Assembly (NCBI GenBank): GCA_963669155.1
Contig: OZ022589.1
Span: 18,071,932-18,135,931, forward strand
Direction of reading: 5' to 3'
DNA: 64,000 nucleotides
Source: Arbacia lixula
Taxonomy: Eukaryota > Echinodermata > Echinoidea > Arbacioida > Arbaciidae
The notes under the pieces were generated by a model. The model did no database searches, was not told the DNA's origin, and saw only the letters and a program-made list of their open reading frames with translations. Shown here piece after piece: positions 37,596-48,837 of the stretch. Numbering within the stretch: position 1 is the first letter of the stretch; each line of letters opens with the position of its first letter. The translations under genes were made by a program, and so were the position numbers.

Positions 37596-37995
37596 AATTT
37601 TTCGTTATTTTTTCTCTGCACTCATAAGCCCTGCCTCCAAAATATCCAACTCAAGATCCCCCCTGTGACATCATCAAAGGTAGAAATTAGCATGATAATA
37701 AGCAGAATTTATGCACAAATTAAATACTGCAATGACTACCTCCACCTGCCCACAAGAGCATTACATGTCTTCACACAATACCATGGAACAACGTTTCATT
37801 TTGGAATAATCTTTTCAGAAATGTGCTAGCTTTGTGATTATAAGCACTTGCAGGTAGTCATTGCAATGTTTAGTTTGTGCTTAGATTATGTCTATTATCC
37901 TGCTAATTTCTACCTTTGATGATGTCACAGGGGGGAATCTTGAGTTGGAGGATATTTGGAGGCGGGGCTTATCAGTGCTGAGAAAAAAGAATAAT
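37596..37995. mobile_element. Fold-back element family H (long palindrome)
   Basis: The left arm (ATAAGCCCTGCCTCCAAAAT, CCAACTCAAGATCCCCCCTG, TGACATCATCAAAGGTAGAA, ATTAGC) is mirrored by the right arm. On the minus strand the right arm reads ATAAGCCCCGCCTCCAAATA, CCAACTCAAGATTCCCCCCT, GTGACATCATCAAAGGTAGA and AATTAGC. Arms about 150 bp at roughly 90% by eye; the inner pair CAATGACTACCTCC / GCAGGTAGTCATTG also matches. It lies upstream of the SET exons and, if transcribed with them, would fold into a long double-stranded hairpin. Confidence 0.8.
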
Positions 37996-38238
37996 ACACC
38001 CTCAGCAGCTACATGTACAAAAAACAGGCCACAATTTTGATCCGATCACCTGGTTAAAATATGTAGTTAATGAATTAGTCAATAAAAGTTCAGTGTGATT
38101 TCCTGTTTATTATTTATCTATGAAGACAGTACAATACCATGAAGACAAGGACAAAGGGAAGAGGAACAGAAGAGGAGGAGAGGCCAGCATATGAATGCTA
38201 TTTAAGAGAAAAGAAGGACCCCCCTTTTTTTTAGGCAG

Positions 38239-38257
38239 GAGCTCTTTGCAGAAAAAG
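38239..38257 (+). CDS. Candidate microexon directly upstream of the SET domain
   Basis: A T-rich tract (CCCCCTTTTTTTTAGGCAG) precedes 19 bases reading ELFAEK plus one base, followed by the donor AAAAG|GTGAGG. Its phase-1 end joins the phase of the next exon to give FAEKGRGVVA. That restores the glycine that starts the GxG motif of SET domains, as in KMT5A-type sequences (GKGRGV). An alternative acceptor (TTTAG) would add four bases in a different phase. The agreement of phase and motif is the main support; the small size is the main doubt. Confidence 0.4.
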
Positions 38258-38853
38258 GTGAGGAAATAATGAGACTTGAACTTCATGATGAGGGAGGAGT
38301 ATTGGTGTGAATTTGCATGAAGGGCATTATGCATGCAGATTTTATTTTGCTTAGTACAACGTAAGTAGGAGAGGCAAAACATTTTTTTTTTAGGATCTGT
38401 GATTTCATGAAAAATGTGGGAACTGTCCTGAAATCAATAGAATTGTCAAATGTATGCTTCAGAATAGAGTGAAATTATATGATACTGGAAAGCATGCATT
38501 CTTGTTTCATTTACATTCATGACTGCCAATATATCATATGAAAGTAGTACTACTACATGTATGCGATTTTCTCTCCTTTTTAGTTGGTTTTATATTAATG
38601 TTGTTCCAACAAGTTCATGGTAAATTGTTGATGTAAATTATTTCCACAAAAGTCACCTAAATACTAGTTTCTCATGTTGGTAACATTCATGGACATGTCC
38701 CTTATCATTGGTTTTTTTTTAACATCTGTTAATTACCACAATCCTCATCTGAGAAGAAAAAATCAACATGTGGTAAATATCTATCATGCACTATTCCTAA
38801 TTCCATAGCATTGTTACCAAAATACATGTATTCTTGTCTTTCATCTTGAATAG

Positions 38854-39007
38854 GACGTGGTGTTGTAGCAGCCACACAATTTCATAGAGGGGAATTCCTG
38901 CTGGAATACAGAGGAAAGTTGATTAGCAAGGATGAGGCAGATGAGTTGGAAGAGCTGGTGCCGTCTTGCTTCAGGTTCTTTTTTTCATTTAAGGGAAAAC
39001 GTCTTTG
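38854..39007 (+). CDS. KMT5A-like SET-domain lysine methyltransferase, exon A
   Basis: Acceptor TCTTTCATCTTGAATAG and donor CTTTG|GTAAGT bound a 154-bp exon with phases 1 in and 2 out. It reads (G)RGVVAATQFHRGEFLLEYRG, then KLISKDEADELEE, then SCFRFFFSFKGKRL. This is the N-terminal half of a SET domain: the GxG cofactor loop, the basic-hydrophobic strand and the EYRG turn. The family transfers methyl groups from S-adenosylmethionine to protein lysine. The closest family is KMT5A (SETD8/PR-Set7), including the many KMT5A-like proteins of fish and invertebrates that end soon after the SET domain. Upstream coding exons are not securely found. Substrate is unknown; nuclear histone or other lysine substrates are inference. 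Confidence 0.88.
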
Positions 39008-39502
39008 GTAAGTGGAATACATTAAAAGTTAACTGGCATTCCTTTGCTAATTATGTAAACTTAATGGTAGTTGATCAGTGCTCAGTGTTCGTGTCAATAA
39101 CTCCAATTTCAAACTTGATAACATAGCCCCATTTCCAAAAAGATTATGTTTGGAATTATATCTTTTGCAGTTATTCAGCAGATTCATTTGTGTTGCACAG
39201 CAGCAGACGCATTTCTAGTTATTACATATGTATACATGATCAAAATAAGATGAAATTGGAAATATTAAACCTCTTGTTTCAATTTCTTTGTGTACATGTA
39301 TGTTCCCAATTAACAGTTGGGCTTTTAGATTGTCACAAATGATACGCAATGTTATATTTGGAGTAAGCGAGTCTTTGGTTTCATTCAGTGGGATTCACAA
39401 AAATCAGTGTATTTTTTTTTTAAATATCGGTACAGTTTAGGAGTGGGGCAAAGAGAACGATGTATCTATTACATCATTTAATGTTGACTTTCATGTTTGT
39501 AG

Positions 39503-39722
39503 TGTTGATGCAACAGATGAACCTGACACCACATGTGAAGAAGCTGTACTTGGCAGACTAGTGAACCATGGACGTGGTCGTGGGGCCAACGCAATCATCC
39601 GTGTAGTCCCTTATGAAGAGGTGCCAAGATTGTGCATATTCGCTAAAAGAGACATTCTTATAGATGAAGAAATATTGTATGACTATGGACTTTCCAAGCT
39701 GCCTTGGATTAGCAACTCAAGG
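39503..39722 (+). CDS. KMT5A-like SET-domain lysine methyltransferase, exon B
   Basis: Acceptor TTCATGTTTGTAG and donor TCAAGG|GTAAGC bound 220 bp, phases 2 in and 0 out. Joined to exon A it reads GKRLCVDATDEPDTTCEE, then AVLGRLVNHGRGRGANAI, PRLCIFAKRDILIDEEILYD and YGLSKLPWISNSR. CVDAT, GRLVNH, the xLxxFAKRDI strand and EEILYDYG are the C-terminal SET motifs; the DYG tyrosine is the catalytic-site tyrosine of the family. Two oddities stand out. NHG replaces the usual NHS. A short acidic insert (EPDTTCEE) follows VDAT. The next exon is uncertain: joined directly to the 135-bp repeats it reads one frame, and via 41592-41707 another. Confidence 0.9.
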
Positions 39723-41252
39723 GTAAGCTGAACTTCACTGTTTTTCCATGAAATAGATGTCATTTAACCCATCTTAAATGCCCATTCCCACATTTTTGTG
39801 GGAAAATTTTCAAATCTTTATAACTTCAGACTGACAGCTTCAAAAAAATTGCACTTGGCACCATTTATAGACAGAGAAAAATCTGCTATTAATGGGAGTG
39901 TTAAAATAAGACTTTTATGCATTATTCATAGAGCTGTTATTATTCAAAGATATTTTGTTGCCTGAGAGCTAAATGTCATATTTTGCATGGGAAATTGGCA
40001 ACTAGATGTATGAATAATTCATTGATCAGATAAGATTCCAGCAATGGGAGTCAAGAATTAGGACATCATTGCTCTCCATTTGCATATCCTGTGGGCTGAC
40101 TGTAGTGCATGGCTGCAGTGAGCTGTGTGTGTGTAGAATGCACATGCAATGTGTGTGAAACTGTGCATTGAACTGTGTAGCCTGTGTGTGGAGACATGTG
40201 TACACAGAATCAAGATGGTGAAAGTTCATTATGGAAATGTACCTATAAAGGTCTTTTTTCATGTGGCAGGTAATGTTCTGTTTGTGTAACATCACTAGTT
40301 TTTACTGGTTGACATTAATTTTACAGCACAATTACTAAAATTGTGACAGAAGTATTGATTTGATTTGATTTTGAGGATAAAGCTGATACAGAACTTTGCT
40401 TGCACTGTGGCTGAACTACAGACCAGACAGCATTCATTTTTTACGGAGTATTAACGTTAGGCATGGCAAACAAGCATGTTGAAATCTGAATTTAGGCAAG
40501 CAAGGCCATTGGTAAATATGATACATGGACAAATTAATATGACTTGTGACAATTGATGCTTGTCTGAATGATTTAGTGCAGCAACTGTCTTAGCAGTAAC
40601 TGGCTAGGACCCATATGGGCCATGCCTAGCCTAAAAAAGCAAGCTCACGCTAGCATCATCATTCTTCTTGACTGTTTATAAACATGAAAAGATAAAACAA
40701 TTGCTTGTCTAACTGTAATAATCCTTGAATAAATATCCGTTGATACAATTTGTACTCATTTTATTTTACCCACTGGTCACCTATTATCAAACAAATAATG
40801 AAATATGACACACTACATAGTCGGTATCAGATCAGATTTGTGCCCACTGAATTACTTCACTTAAGATTAGAAAGTGAACATTTGTGTCCAAACTCGCGAT
40901 AATAAGTCAATTGATCTAAATCGAACAATTACTTCTTGATTTGTCTGTCAAACCTGATACAACTGAAATACTAGTAATTTGATTGTGCATCCAAAATAAT
41001 TCATGTCCATTTCTCTCACACACTCACACAGTTGCATGCAAGGGTAGTGTGATCAAACTTGTGCATATTTATACACAAGCGTCGGAATGATCGATTATGT
41101 GGGGACAGCTCATTCTTTCATGAATTTGAATAGCATGAGAATTTTATTTCAACAAATATGTAGACTCTCTAAATACACTAATTTTAATTCAGTCGAAAAT
41201 AAATTTCGACAGTTTTTTAGATTGCATTTATGCTCTTTTCTTTCTTTCACAG

Positions 41253-41303
41253 TATCTTGCAAATTATAATTCCCTCCGCAACATTTACACAGTCCCTCCA
41301 TAA
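41253..41303 (+). CDS. Candidate terminal coding exon of the SET gene
   Basis: The strong acceptor GCTCTTTTCTTTCTTTCACAG is followed in phase 0, which matches the end of SET exon B, by YLANYNSLRNIYTVPP and TAA at 41301. The protein would then end 17 codons after the SET domain, as is usual for KMT5A-like proteins. The polypyrimidine tract is the best in this intron. No poly(A) signal was established. It competes with splicing into the 135-bp exon array. Confidence 0.35.
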   Translation, partial: YLANYNSLRNIYTVPP

Positions 41304-41591
41304 GAAATGGACTATGTCCAATGTAGGTAAAATGGTTCAAAGTGTTGCCGATTGTAACATAGCACATGGTGATTATTTTTGGTCTGGAGAAGGCATTGAT
41401 GGGTTAACTGAAAGCTTATGACATCCATTTGATTTAGAAGTAGGTTTTCGTCAAGTATAATGATTCTACATAAATCAGATTCATTTTAAGGGCTGTGAAG
41501 GACTACAATCGTAAAAGCCTGTTTGAAATGACAAATATACCAAAATATATTGATATATTTGCTGAAAAGCAATCACAGGTCAGGATTTCAG

Positions 41592-41707
41592 TTGAAAATA
41601 TCAATAGTTGTTATTGATGTCATTGATTACAAGTTTAATGTTCAAGGCCTTGAAGTGGGATATTCATTTCCTGGAAGTCAAGATGAATACGGCTCTGCAA
41701 TTATTAG
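41592..41707 (+). CDS. Candidate linker exon joining SET exon B to the 135-bp exon array
   Basis: From acceptor GGATTTCAG to donor ATTAG|GTATGA, 116 bp read LKISIVVIDVIDYKFNV, QGLEVGYSFPGSQDEYG, SAII with no stop, phase 0 in and 2 out. The entry phase fits SET exon B. The exit phase puts the 135-bp blocks in the KLLDLLDLEMVD frame, giving IIRKLLDLLDLEMVD. Against it: the acceptor lacks a good pyrimidine tract and the length is short enough to be open by chance. An overlapping open segment in another frame (41491-41617, ...KDYNRKSLFEMTNIPKYID...) is a rival. Confidence 0.25.
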
Positions 41708-41769
41708 GTATGAATTGCCTATTTAGATAAACTTTAAGTGAGTTTAGTTACAAATTGTAAATATTTCAG

Positions 41770-41904
41770 GAAGCTCCTGGATCTCCTGGACTTGGAGATG
41801 GTGGACTGCTCTGCCCACAGGGACCTGAGGCCACTGGAGATGCTAGAAGACAGGCGGTCACTGCTCTCAAGGAAACAGAACTTCATGGACCATCAGGAGA
41901 CTTT
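41770..41904 (+). CDS. Tandem exon copy 1 (45 codons)
   Basis: In the phase-2 frame it reads KLLDLLDLEMVDCSAHRD, LRPLEMLEDRRSLLSRKQNF, MDHQET. Leucine-, acid- and base-rich, probably helical; no family recognized. This copy has Met in RPLEMLED. The phase-0 frame is also open (EAPGSPGLGDGG...). The acceptor lies in sequence that differs upstream (GTTTAGTTACAAATTG), so this is the founding edge of the array. The 135-bp length is a multiple of three. Confidence 0.5.
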
Positions 41905-43149
41905 GTAAGTGACCATTTCAGATTTCCTTTGTACTTTTGCAATTTATTAAAAGTCATTGTTTAACATTGTTGTGGATCAATTTAGAAACTTGTAGAATTG
42001 AGGTGGCTATTTTCCGGACCCATGATTATGAAAAAAAAAAACCCATGCATTCAGGAAGTCCCGGAAGCCTGGTGTTCTGAGCTTGCTGCATAAGATATGA
42101 ATGTAATGAAAACATGGCTCCAGACTCATTATAAAGGACTGGAAAGTCTGCTGCCTTGAAATTTCTGGCGTTTTCACATCCTCTATTACAGAAGAATGGC
42201 AGTAGATGTATGAAAACTTGATTTTGTAAGCCCTTGTAACTGTGTTTTAATTTGTGCTTGTCATTTCTTTTTATAGTGGGTTAATAAAGCGGACTCCCCA
42301 ATTTGTATTTACAGTACCATCACTTAAAAGGGAAGAATAAAACTGTGTGTTTTAATTTGTGCTTGTCATTTCTTTTTATAGTGGGTTAATAAAGCGGACT
42401 CCCCAATTTGTATTCACAGTACCATCACTTAAAAGGGAAGAATATAACTGTGTGTTTTAATTGGTTCTTGTGATTTCTTCTTGTAGTGGGTTAAAAAGTA
42501 GGACTCCCCAATTTGTATTTACAGTACCCTCACTTGAAAGGGAAGAATATAATTGTGTTTTAATTGGTTCTTGTCATTTCTTTTTATAGTGGGTTAATAA
42601 GTAGGACTCCCCAATTTGTATTTACAGTACCCTCACTTGAAAGGGAAGAATATAATTGTGTTTTAATTGGTTCTTGTCATTTCTTTTTATAGTGGGTTAA
42701 TAAGTAGGACTCCCCAATTTGTATAATTTACAGTACCCTTACTTAAAAGGGAAGAATATAACTGTGTGTTTTAATTGGTTTATGTCATTTCTTTTTATAG
42801 TGGGTTAATAAGTTGGACTCCCCAATTTGTATTTACAGTACCATCACTTAAAAGGGGAGAATGTAACTGTGTGTTTTAATTGGTTCTTGTCATTTCGTCT
42901 GATAGTGGGTTAATAAAGCGGACTCCCCAATTTGTATTCACAGTACCCTCACTTAAAAGGGAAGAATATAACTGTGTTTTAATTGGTTCTTGTGATTTTT
43001 TCTTATAGTGGGTTAATAAAGCGGACTGCCCAATTTGTATTTACCGTACCCTCACTTAAAAGGGGAGAATATGACTGTGTGTTTTAATTGGCTCTTTCAT
43101 TTCTTCTGATAGTGGTTTAAAGGTAGGACTCAAATTGTAAATATTTCAG

Positions 43150-43284
43150 GAACCTCCTGGATCTCCTGGACTTGGAGATGGTGGACTGCTCTGCCCACAG
43201 GGACCTGAGGCCACTGGAGAAGCTAGAAGACAGGCGGTCACTGCTCTCAAGGAAACAGAACTTCATGGACCATCAGGAGACTTT
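43150..43284 (+). CDS. Tandem exon copy 2
   Basis: As copy 1, but starts GAACCT (Asn-Leu instead of Lys-Leu) and has Lys in RPLEKLED. Same acceptor and donor; open in both candidate frames. Confidence 0.5.
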
Positions 43285-43905
43285 GTAAGTGACCATTTCA
43301 GATTTCCTTTGCACTCTTGCAATTAATTAAAAGTCATTTTTCAACATTGTGGTGGATCAATTTAGAAACTTGTAGAATTGAGGTGGCTATTTGCCGGACC
43401 CATGATTATGAAAAAAAAAAAAAAACCCATGCATTCAGGAAGTCCCGGAAGCCTGGTGTTCTGAGCTTGCTGCATAAGATATGAATGTAATGAAAACATG
43501 GCTCCAGACTCATTATAAAGGACTGGAAAGTCTGCTGCCTTGAAATTTCTGGCGTTTTCACATCCTCTATTACAGAAGAATGGCAGTAGATGTATGAAAA
43601 CTTGATTTTGTAAGCCCTTGTAACTGTGTTTTAATTTGTGCTTGTCATTTCTTTTTATAGTGGCTTAATAAAGCAGACTCCCCAATTTGTATTTACAGTA
43701 CCGTCACTTAAAAGGAAAGAATATAAGTGTGTGTTTTAATTGGTTTTTGTCATTTCTTTTAATAGTGGGTTAATAAAGCGGACTCCCCAATTTGTTTTTA
43801 CAGTACCCTCACTTGAAAGGGAAGAATATAATTGTGTTTTAATTGGTTCTTGTCATTTCTTCTGATAGTGGGTTAAAAGTAGGACTCAAATTGTAAATAT
43901 TTCAG

Positions 43906-44040
43906 GAAGCTCCTGGATCTCCTGGACTTGGAGATGGTGGACTGCTCTGCTCACAGGGACCTGAGGCCACTGGAGAAGCTAGAAGACAGGCGGTCACTGC
44001 TCTCAAGGAAGCAGAACTTCATGGACCATCAGGAGACTTT
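43906..44040 (+). CDS. Tandem exon copy 3
   Basis: Lys-Leu start, RPLEKLED. Two changes are silent in the KLLDLL frame (GCT for GCC in CSAH; AAG for AAA in SRKQ) but would be Ser for Pro and Ala for Thr in the other frame. Confidence 0.5.
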
Positions 44041-44974
44041 GTAAGTGACCATTTCAGATTTTCTTTGCACTTTTGCAATTAATTAAAAGTAATTTTTTAA
44101 CATTGTGGTGGATCAATTTAGAAACTTGTAGAATTGAGGTGGCTATTTGCCGGACCCATGATTATGAAAAAAAAAAAACCCATGCATTCAGGAAGTCCCG
44201 GAAGCCTGGTGTTCTGAGCTTGCTGCATAAGATATGAATGTAATGAAAACATGGCTCCAGACTCATTATAAAGGACTGGAAAGTCTGCTGCCTTGAAATT
44301 TCTGGCGTTTTCACATCCTCTATTACAGAAGAATGGCAGTAGATGTATGAAAACTTGATTTTGTAAGCCCTTGTAACTGTGTTTTAATTTGTGCGTGTCA
44401 TTTCTTTTTATAGTGGGTTAATAAAGCGGACTCCCCAATTTGTATTTACAGTACCCTCACTTGAAAGGGAAGAATATAATTGTGTTTTAATTGGTTCTTG
44501 TCATTTCTTTTTATAGTGGGTTAATAAGTAGGACTCCCCAATTTGTATTTACAGTACCCTCACTTGAAAGGGAAGAATATAATTGTGTTTTAATTGGTTC
44601 TTGTCATTTCTTTTTATAGTGGGTTAATAAGTAGGACTCCCCAATTTGTATAATTTACAGTACCCTTACTTAAAAGGGAAGAATATAACTGTGTGTTTTA
44701 ATTGGTTTATGTCATTTCTTTTTATAGTGGGTTAATAAGTTGGACTCCCCAATTTGTATTTACAGTACCATCACTTAAAAGGGGAGAATGTAACTGTGTG
44801 TTTTAATTGGTTCTTGTCATTTCGTCTGATAGTGGGTTAATAAGTCAGACACCCCAATTTGTATTTACGGTACCCTCACTTGAAAGGGAAGAATATAACT
44901 GTGTGTTTTAATTGTTTCTTGTCATTTCTTCTGATAGTGGGTTAAAAGTAAGACTCAAATTGTAAATATTTCAG

Positions 44975-45109
44975 GAAGCTCCTGGATCTCCTGGACTTGG
45001 AGATGGTGGACTGCTCTGCCCACAGGGACCTGAGGCCACTGGAGAAGCTAGAAGACAGGCGGTCACTGCTCTCAAGGAAACAGAACTTCATGGACCATCA
45101 GGAGACTTT
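44975..45109 (+). CDS. Tandem exon copy 4
   Basis: Majority sequence: KLLDLLDLEMVDCSAHRD, RPLEKLED, LLSRKQNFMDHQET. Same splice signals. Identical by eye to copy 7. Confidence 0.5.
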
Positions 45110-46670
45110 GTAAGTGACCATTTCAGATTTCCTTTGCACTCTTGCAATTAATTAAAAGTCATTTTTTAACATTGTGGTGGATCAATTTAGAAACTTGTAG
45201 AATTGAGGTGGCTATTTGCCGGACCCATGATTATGAAAAAAAAAAAACCCATGCATTCAGGAAGTCCCGGAAGCCTGGTGTTCTGAGCTTGCTGCATAAG
45301 ATATGAATGTAATGAAAACATGGCTCCAGACTCATTATAAAGGACTGGAAAGTCTGCTGCCTTGAAATTTCTGGCGTTTTCACATCCTCTATTACAGAAG
45401 AATGGCAGTAGATGTATGAAAACTTGATTTTGTAAGCCCTTGTAACTGTGTTTTAATTTGTGCTTGTCATTTCTTTTTATAGTGGGTTAATAAAGCGGAC
45501 TTCTCAATTTGTATTTACAGTACCCTAACTTAAAAGGGAAGAATATATAACTGTGTGTTCAAATTTGTCCTTGTCATTTCTTTTTATAGTGGGTTAATAA
45601 GTAGGACTCCCCAATTTGTATTTACAGTACAGTACTCTCACTTAAAAGGGAAGAATACAACTGTGTGTTTTAATTGGTTTTTGTCACTTCTTCTTGTAGT
45701 GGGTTAAAAAGTAGGACTCCCCAATTTGTATTTACAGTACCCTCACTTAAAAGGGAAGAATATAACTGTGTTTTAATTTGTGCTTGTCATTTCTTTTTAT
45801 AGTGGGCTAATAAAGCGGACTCCCCAATTCGTATTCACAGTACCCTTACTTAAAAGGGAAGAATATAACCGTGTGTTTTAATTGGTTCTTGTGATTTCTT
45901 CTTGTAGTGGGTTAAAAAGTAGGACTCCCCAATTTGTATTTACAGTACCCTCACTTGAAAGGGAAGAATATAATTGTGTTTTAATTTTTTTTTCATTCCT
46001 TTTTATAGTGGGTTAATAAGTCAGACACCCCAATTTGTATTTACGGTACCCTCACTTGAAAGGGAAGAATATAACTGTGTGTTTTAATTGGTTCTTGTGA
46101 TTTCTTCTTGTAGTGGGTTAAAAAGTAGGACTCCCCAATTGGTATTTACAGTACCCTCACTTGAAAGGGAAGAATATAATTGTGTTTTAATTTTTTTTTT
46201 CATTCCTTTTTATAGTGGGTTAATAAGTCAGACACCCCAATTTGTATTTACGGTACCCTCACTTGAAAGGGAAGAATATAACTGTGTGTTTTAATTGGTT
46301 CTTGTCATTTCTTTTTATAGTAGGTTAATAAGTAGGACTCCCCAATTTGTATTTACAGTACCATCACTTAAAACGGAAGAATATAAGTGTGTGTTTTAAT
46401 TGGTTTTTGTAATTTCTTTTAATAGTGGGTTAATAAAGCGGACTCCCCAATTTGTATTTACAGTACCATCACTTAAAAGGGAAGAATATAATTGTGTGTT
46501 TTAATTGGTTTTTGTCATTTCTTTTAATAGTGGGTTAATAAAGCGGACTCCCCAATTTGTTTTTACAGTACCCTCACTTGAAAGGGAAGAATATAATTGT
46601 GTTTTAACTGGTTCTTGTCATTTCTTCTGATAGTGGGTTAAAAGTAGGACTCAAATTGTAAATATTTCAG

Positions 46671-46805
46671 GAAGCTCCTGGATCTCCTGGACTTGGAGAT
46701 GGTGGACTGCTCTGCTCACAGGGACCTGAGGCCACTGGAGAAGCTAGAAGACAGGCGGTCACTGCTCTCAAGGAAACAGAACTTCATGGACCATCAGGAG
46801 ACTTT
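46671..46805 (+). CDS. Tandem exon copy 5
   Basis: Majority peptide; carries the GCT (silent in KLLDLL frame) variant in CSAH. Preceded by the longest minisatellite interval in the array. Confidence 0.5.
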
Positions 46806-47526
46806 GTAAGTGACCATTTCAGATTTCCTTTGCACTTTTGCAATTAATTAAAAGTCATTTTTTAACATTGTGGTGGATCAATTTAGAAACTTGTAGAATT
46901 GAGGTGGCTATTTTCCGGACCCATGATTATGAAAAAAAAAACCCATGCATTCAGGAAGTCCCGGAAGCCTGGTGTTCTGAGCTTGCTGCATAAGATATGA
47001 ATGTAATGAAAACATGGCTCCAGACTCATTATAAAGGACTGGAAAGTCTGCTGCCTTGAAATTTCTGGCGTTTTCACATCCTCTATTACAGAAGAATGGC
47101 AGTAGATGTATGAAAACTTGATTTGGTAAGCCCTTGTAACTGTGTTTTAATTTGTGCTTGTCATTTCTTTTTATAGTGGGTTAATAAGTAGGACTCCCCA
47201 ATTTGTATTTACAGTACCCTCACTTAAAAGGGAAGAATATAACTGTGTGTTTTAATTTGTGCGTGTCATTTCTTTTTATAGTGGGTTAATAAAGCGGACT
47301 CCCCAATTTGTATTCACAGTACCATCACTTAAAAGGGAACAATATAAGTGTGTGTTTTAATTGGTTCTTGTCATTTCTTTTAATAGTGGGTTAATAAAGC
47401 GGGCTCCCCAATTTGTATTTACAGTACCCTCACTTAAAAGGGAAGAATATAATTGTGTTTTAATTGGTTCTTGTCATTTCTTCTGATAGTGGGTTAAAAG
47501 TAGGACTCAAATTGTAAATATTTCAG

Positions 47527-47661
47527 GAAGCTCCTGGATCTCCTGGACTTGGAGATGGTGGACTGCTCTGCTCACAGGGACCTGAGGCCACTGGAGAAGC
47601 TAGAAGACAGGCGATCACTGCTCTCAAGGAAACAGAACTTCATGGACAATCAGGAGACTTT
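47527..47661 (+). CDS. Tandem exon copy 6
   Basis: Carries GCT (CSAH, silent), CGA for CGG (DRRS, silent) and AAT for CAT, making MDNQET. The last is the only replacement unique to this copy. Confidence 0.5.
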
Positions 47662-48702
47662 GTAAGTGACCATTTCAGATTTCCTTTGCACTTTTGCAAT
47701 TAATTAAAAGTCATTTTTTAACATTGTGGTGGATCAATTTAGAAACTTGTAGAATTGAGGTGGCTATTTGCCGGACCCATGATTATGAAAAAAAAAAAAA
47801 CCCATGCATTCAGGAAGTCCCGGAAGCCTGGTGTTCTGAGCTTGCTGCATAAGATATGAATGTAATGAAAACATGGCTCCAGACTCATTATAAAGGACTG
47901 GAAAGTCTGCTGCCTTGAAATTTCTGGCGTTTTCACATCCTCTATTACAGAAGAATGGCAGTAGATGTATGAAAACTTGATTTTGTAAGCCCTTGTAACT
48001 GTGTTTTAATTTGTGCTTGTCATTTCTTTTAATAGTGGGTTAATAAAGCGGACTCCCCAATTTGTATCTACAGTACCCTCACTTAAAAGGGAAGAATATA
48101 TAACTGTGTGTTCAAATTTGTCCTTGTCATTTCTTTTTATAGTGGGTTAATAAGTAGGACTCCCAAATTTGTATTTACAGTACCCTCACTTAAAAGGGAA
48201 TAATACAAATGTGTGTTTTAATTGGTTCTTGTCATTTCTTTTTATAGTGGGTTAAAAAGTAGGACTCCCCAATTTGTATTTACAGTACCCTCACTTAAAA
48301 GGGAAGAATATAACTGTGTGTTTTAATATGTGCTTGTCATTTCTTTTTATAGTGGGCTAATAATGCGGACTCCCCAATTTGTATTCACAGTACCCTCACT
48401 TAAAAGGGAAGAATATAACTGTGTGTTTTGATTGGTTCTTGTGATTTCTTCTTGTAGTGGGTTAAAAAGTAGGACTCCCCAATTTGTATTTACAGTACCC
48501 TCACTTGAAAGGGAAGAATATAATTGTGTTTTAATTCTTTTTTGTCATTTCTTTTTATAGTGGGTTAATAAGTCAGACACCCCAATTTGTATTTACGGTA
48601 CCCTCACTTGAAAGGGAAGAATATAACTGTGTGTTTTAATTGTTTCTTGTCATTTCTTCTGATAGTGGGTTAAAAGTAAGACTCAAATTGTAAATATTTC
48701 AG

Positions 48703-48837
48703 GAAGCTCCTGGATCTCCTGGACTTGGAGATGGTGGACTGCTCTGCCCACAGGGACCTGAGGCCACTGGAGAAGCTAGAAGACAGGCGGTCACTGCTCT
48801 CAAGGAAACAGAACTTCATGGACCATCAGGAGACTTT
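48703..48837 (+). CDS. Tandem exon copy 7
   Basis: Majority sequence, matching copy 4. Its downstream minisatellite also matches that of copy 4, including a rare CAGTACAGTACTCTCAC insertion, so the two cassettes share a recent duplication. Confidence 0.5.

Noticed and set aside
41491-41617. Open segment reading ...KDYNRKSLFEMTNIPKYID... up to a TGA
   Set aside because: It looks protein-like, but its phase does not fit SET exon B without an immediate stop and its acceptor (TTTTAAG) is weak. It overlaps a rival candidate exon in another frame.
46883-47077. Repeated ~64-codon minus-strand frame (MKTPEISRQQTFQSF...) in several cassettes
   Set aside because: It covers the conserved intron antisense to the exon blocks and is interrupted or length-shifted by the variable A-run in several cassettes; conservation follows from recent duplication.
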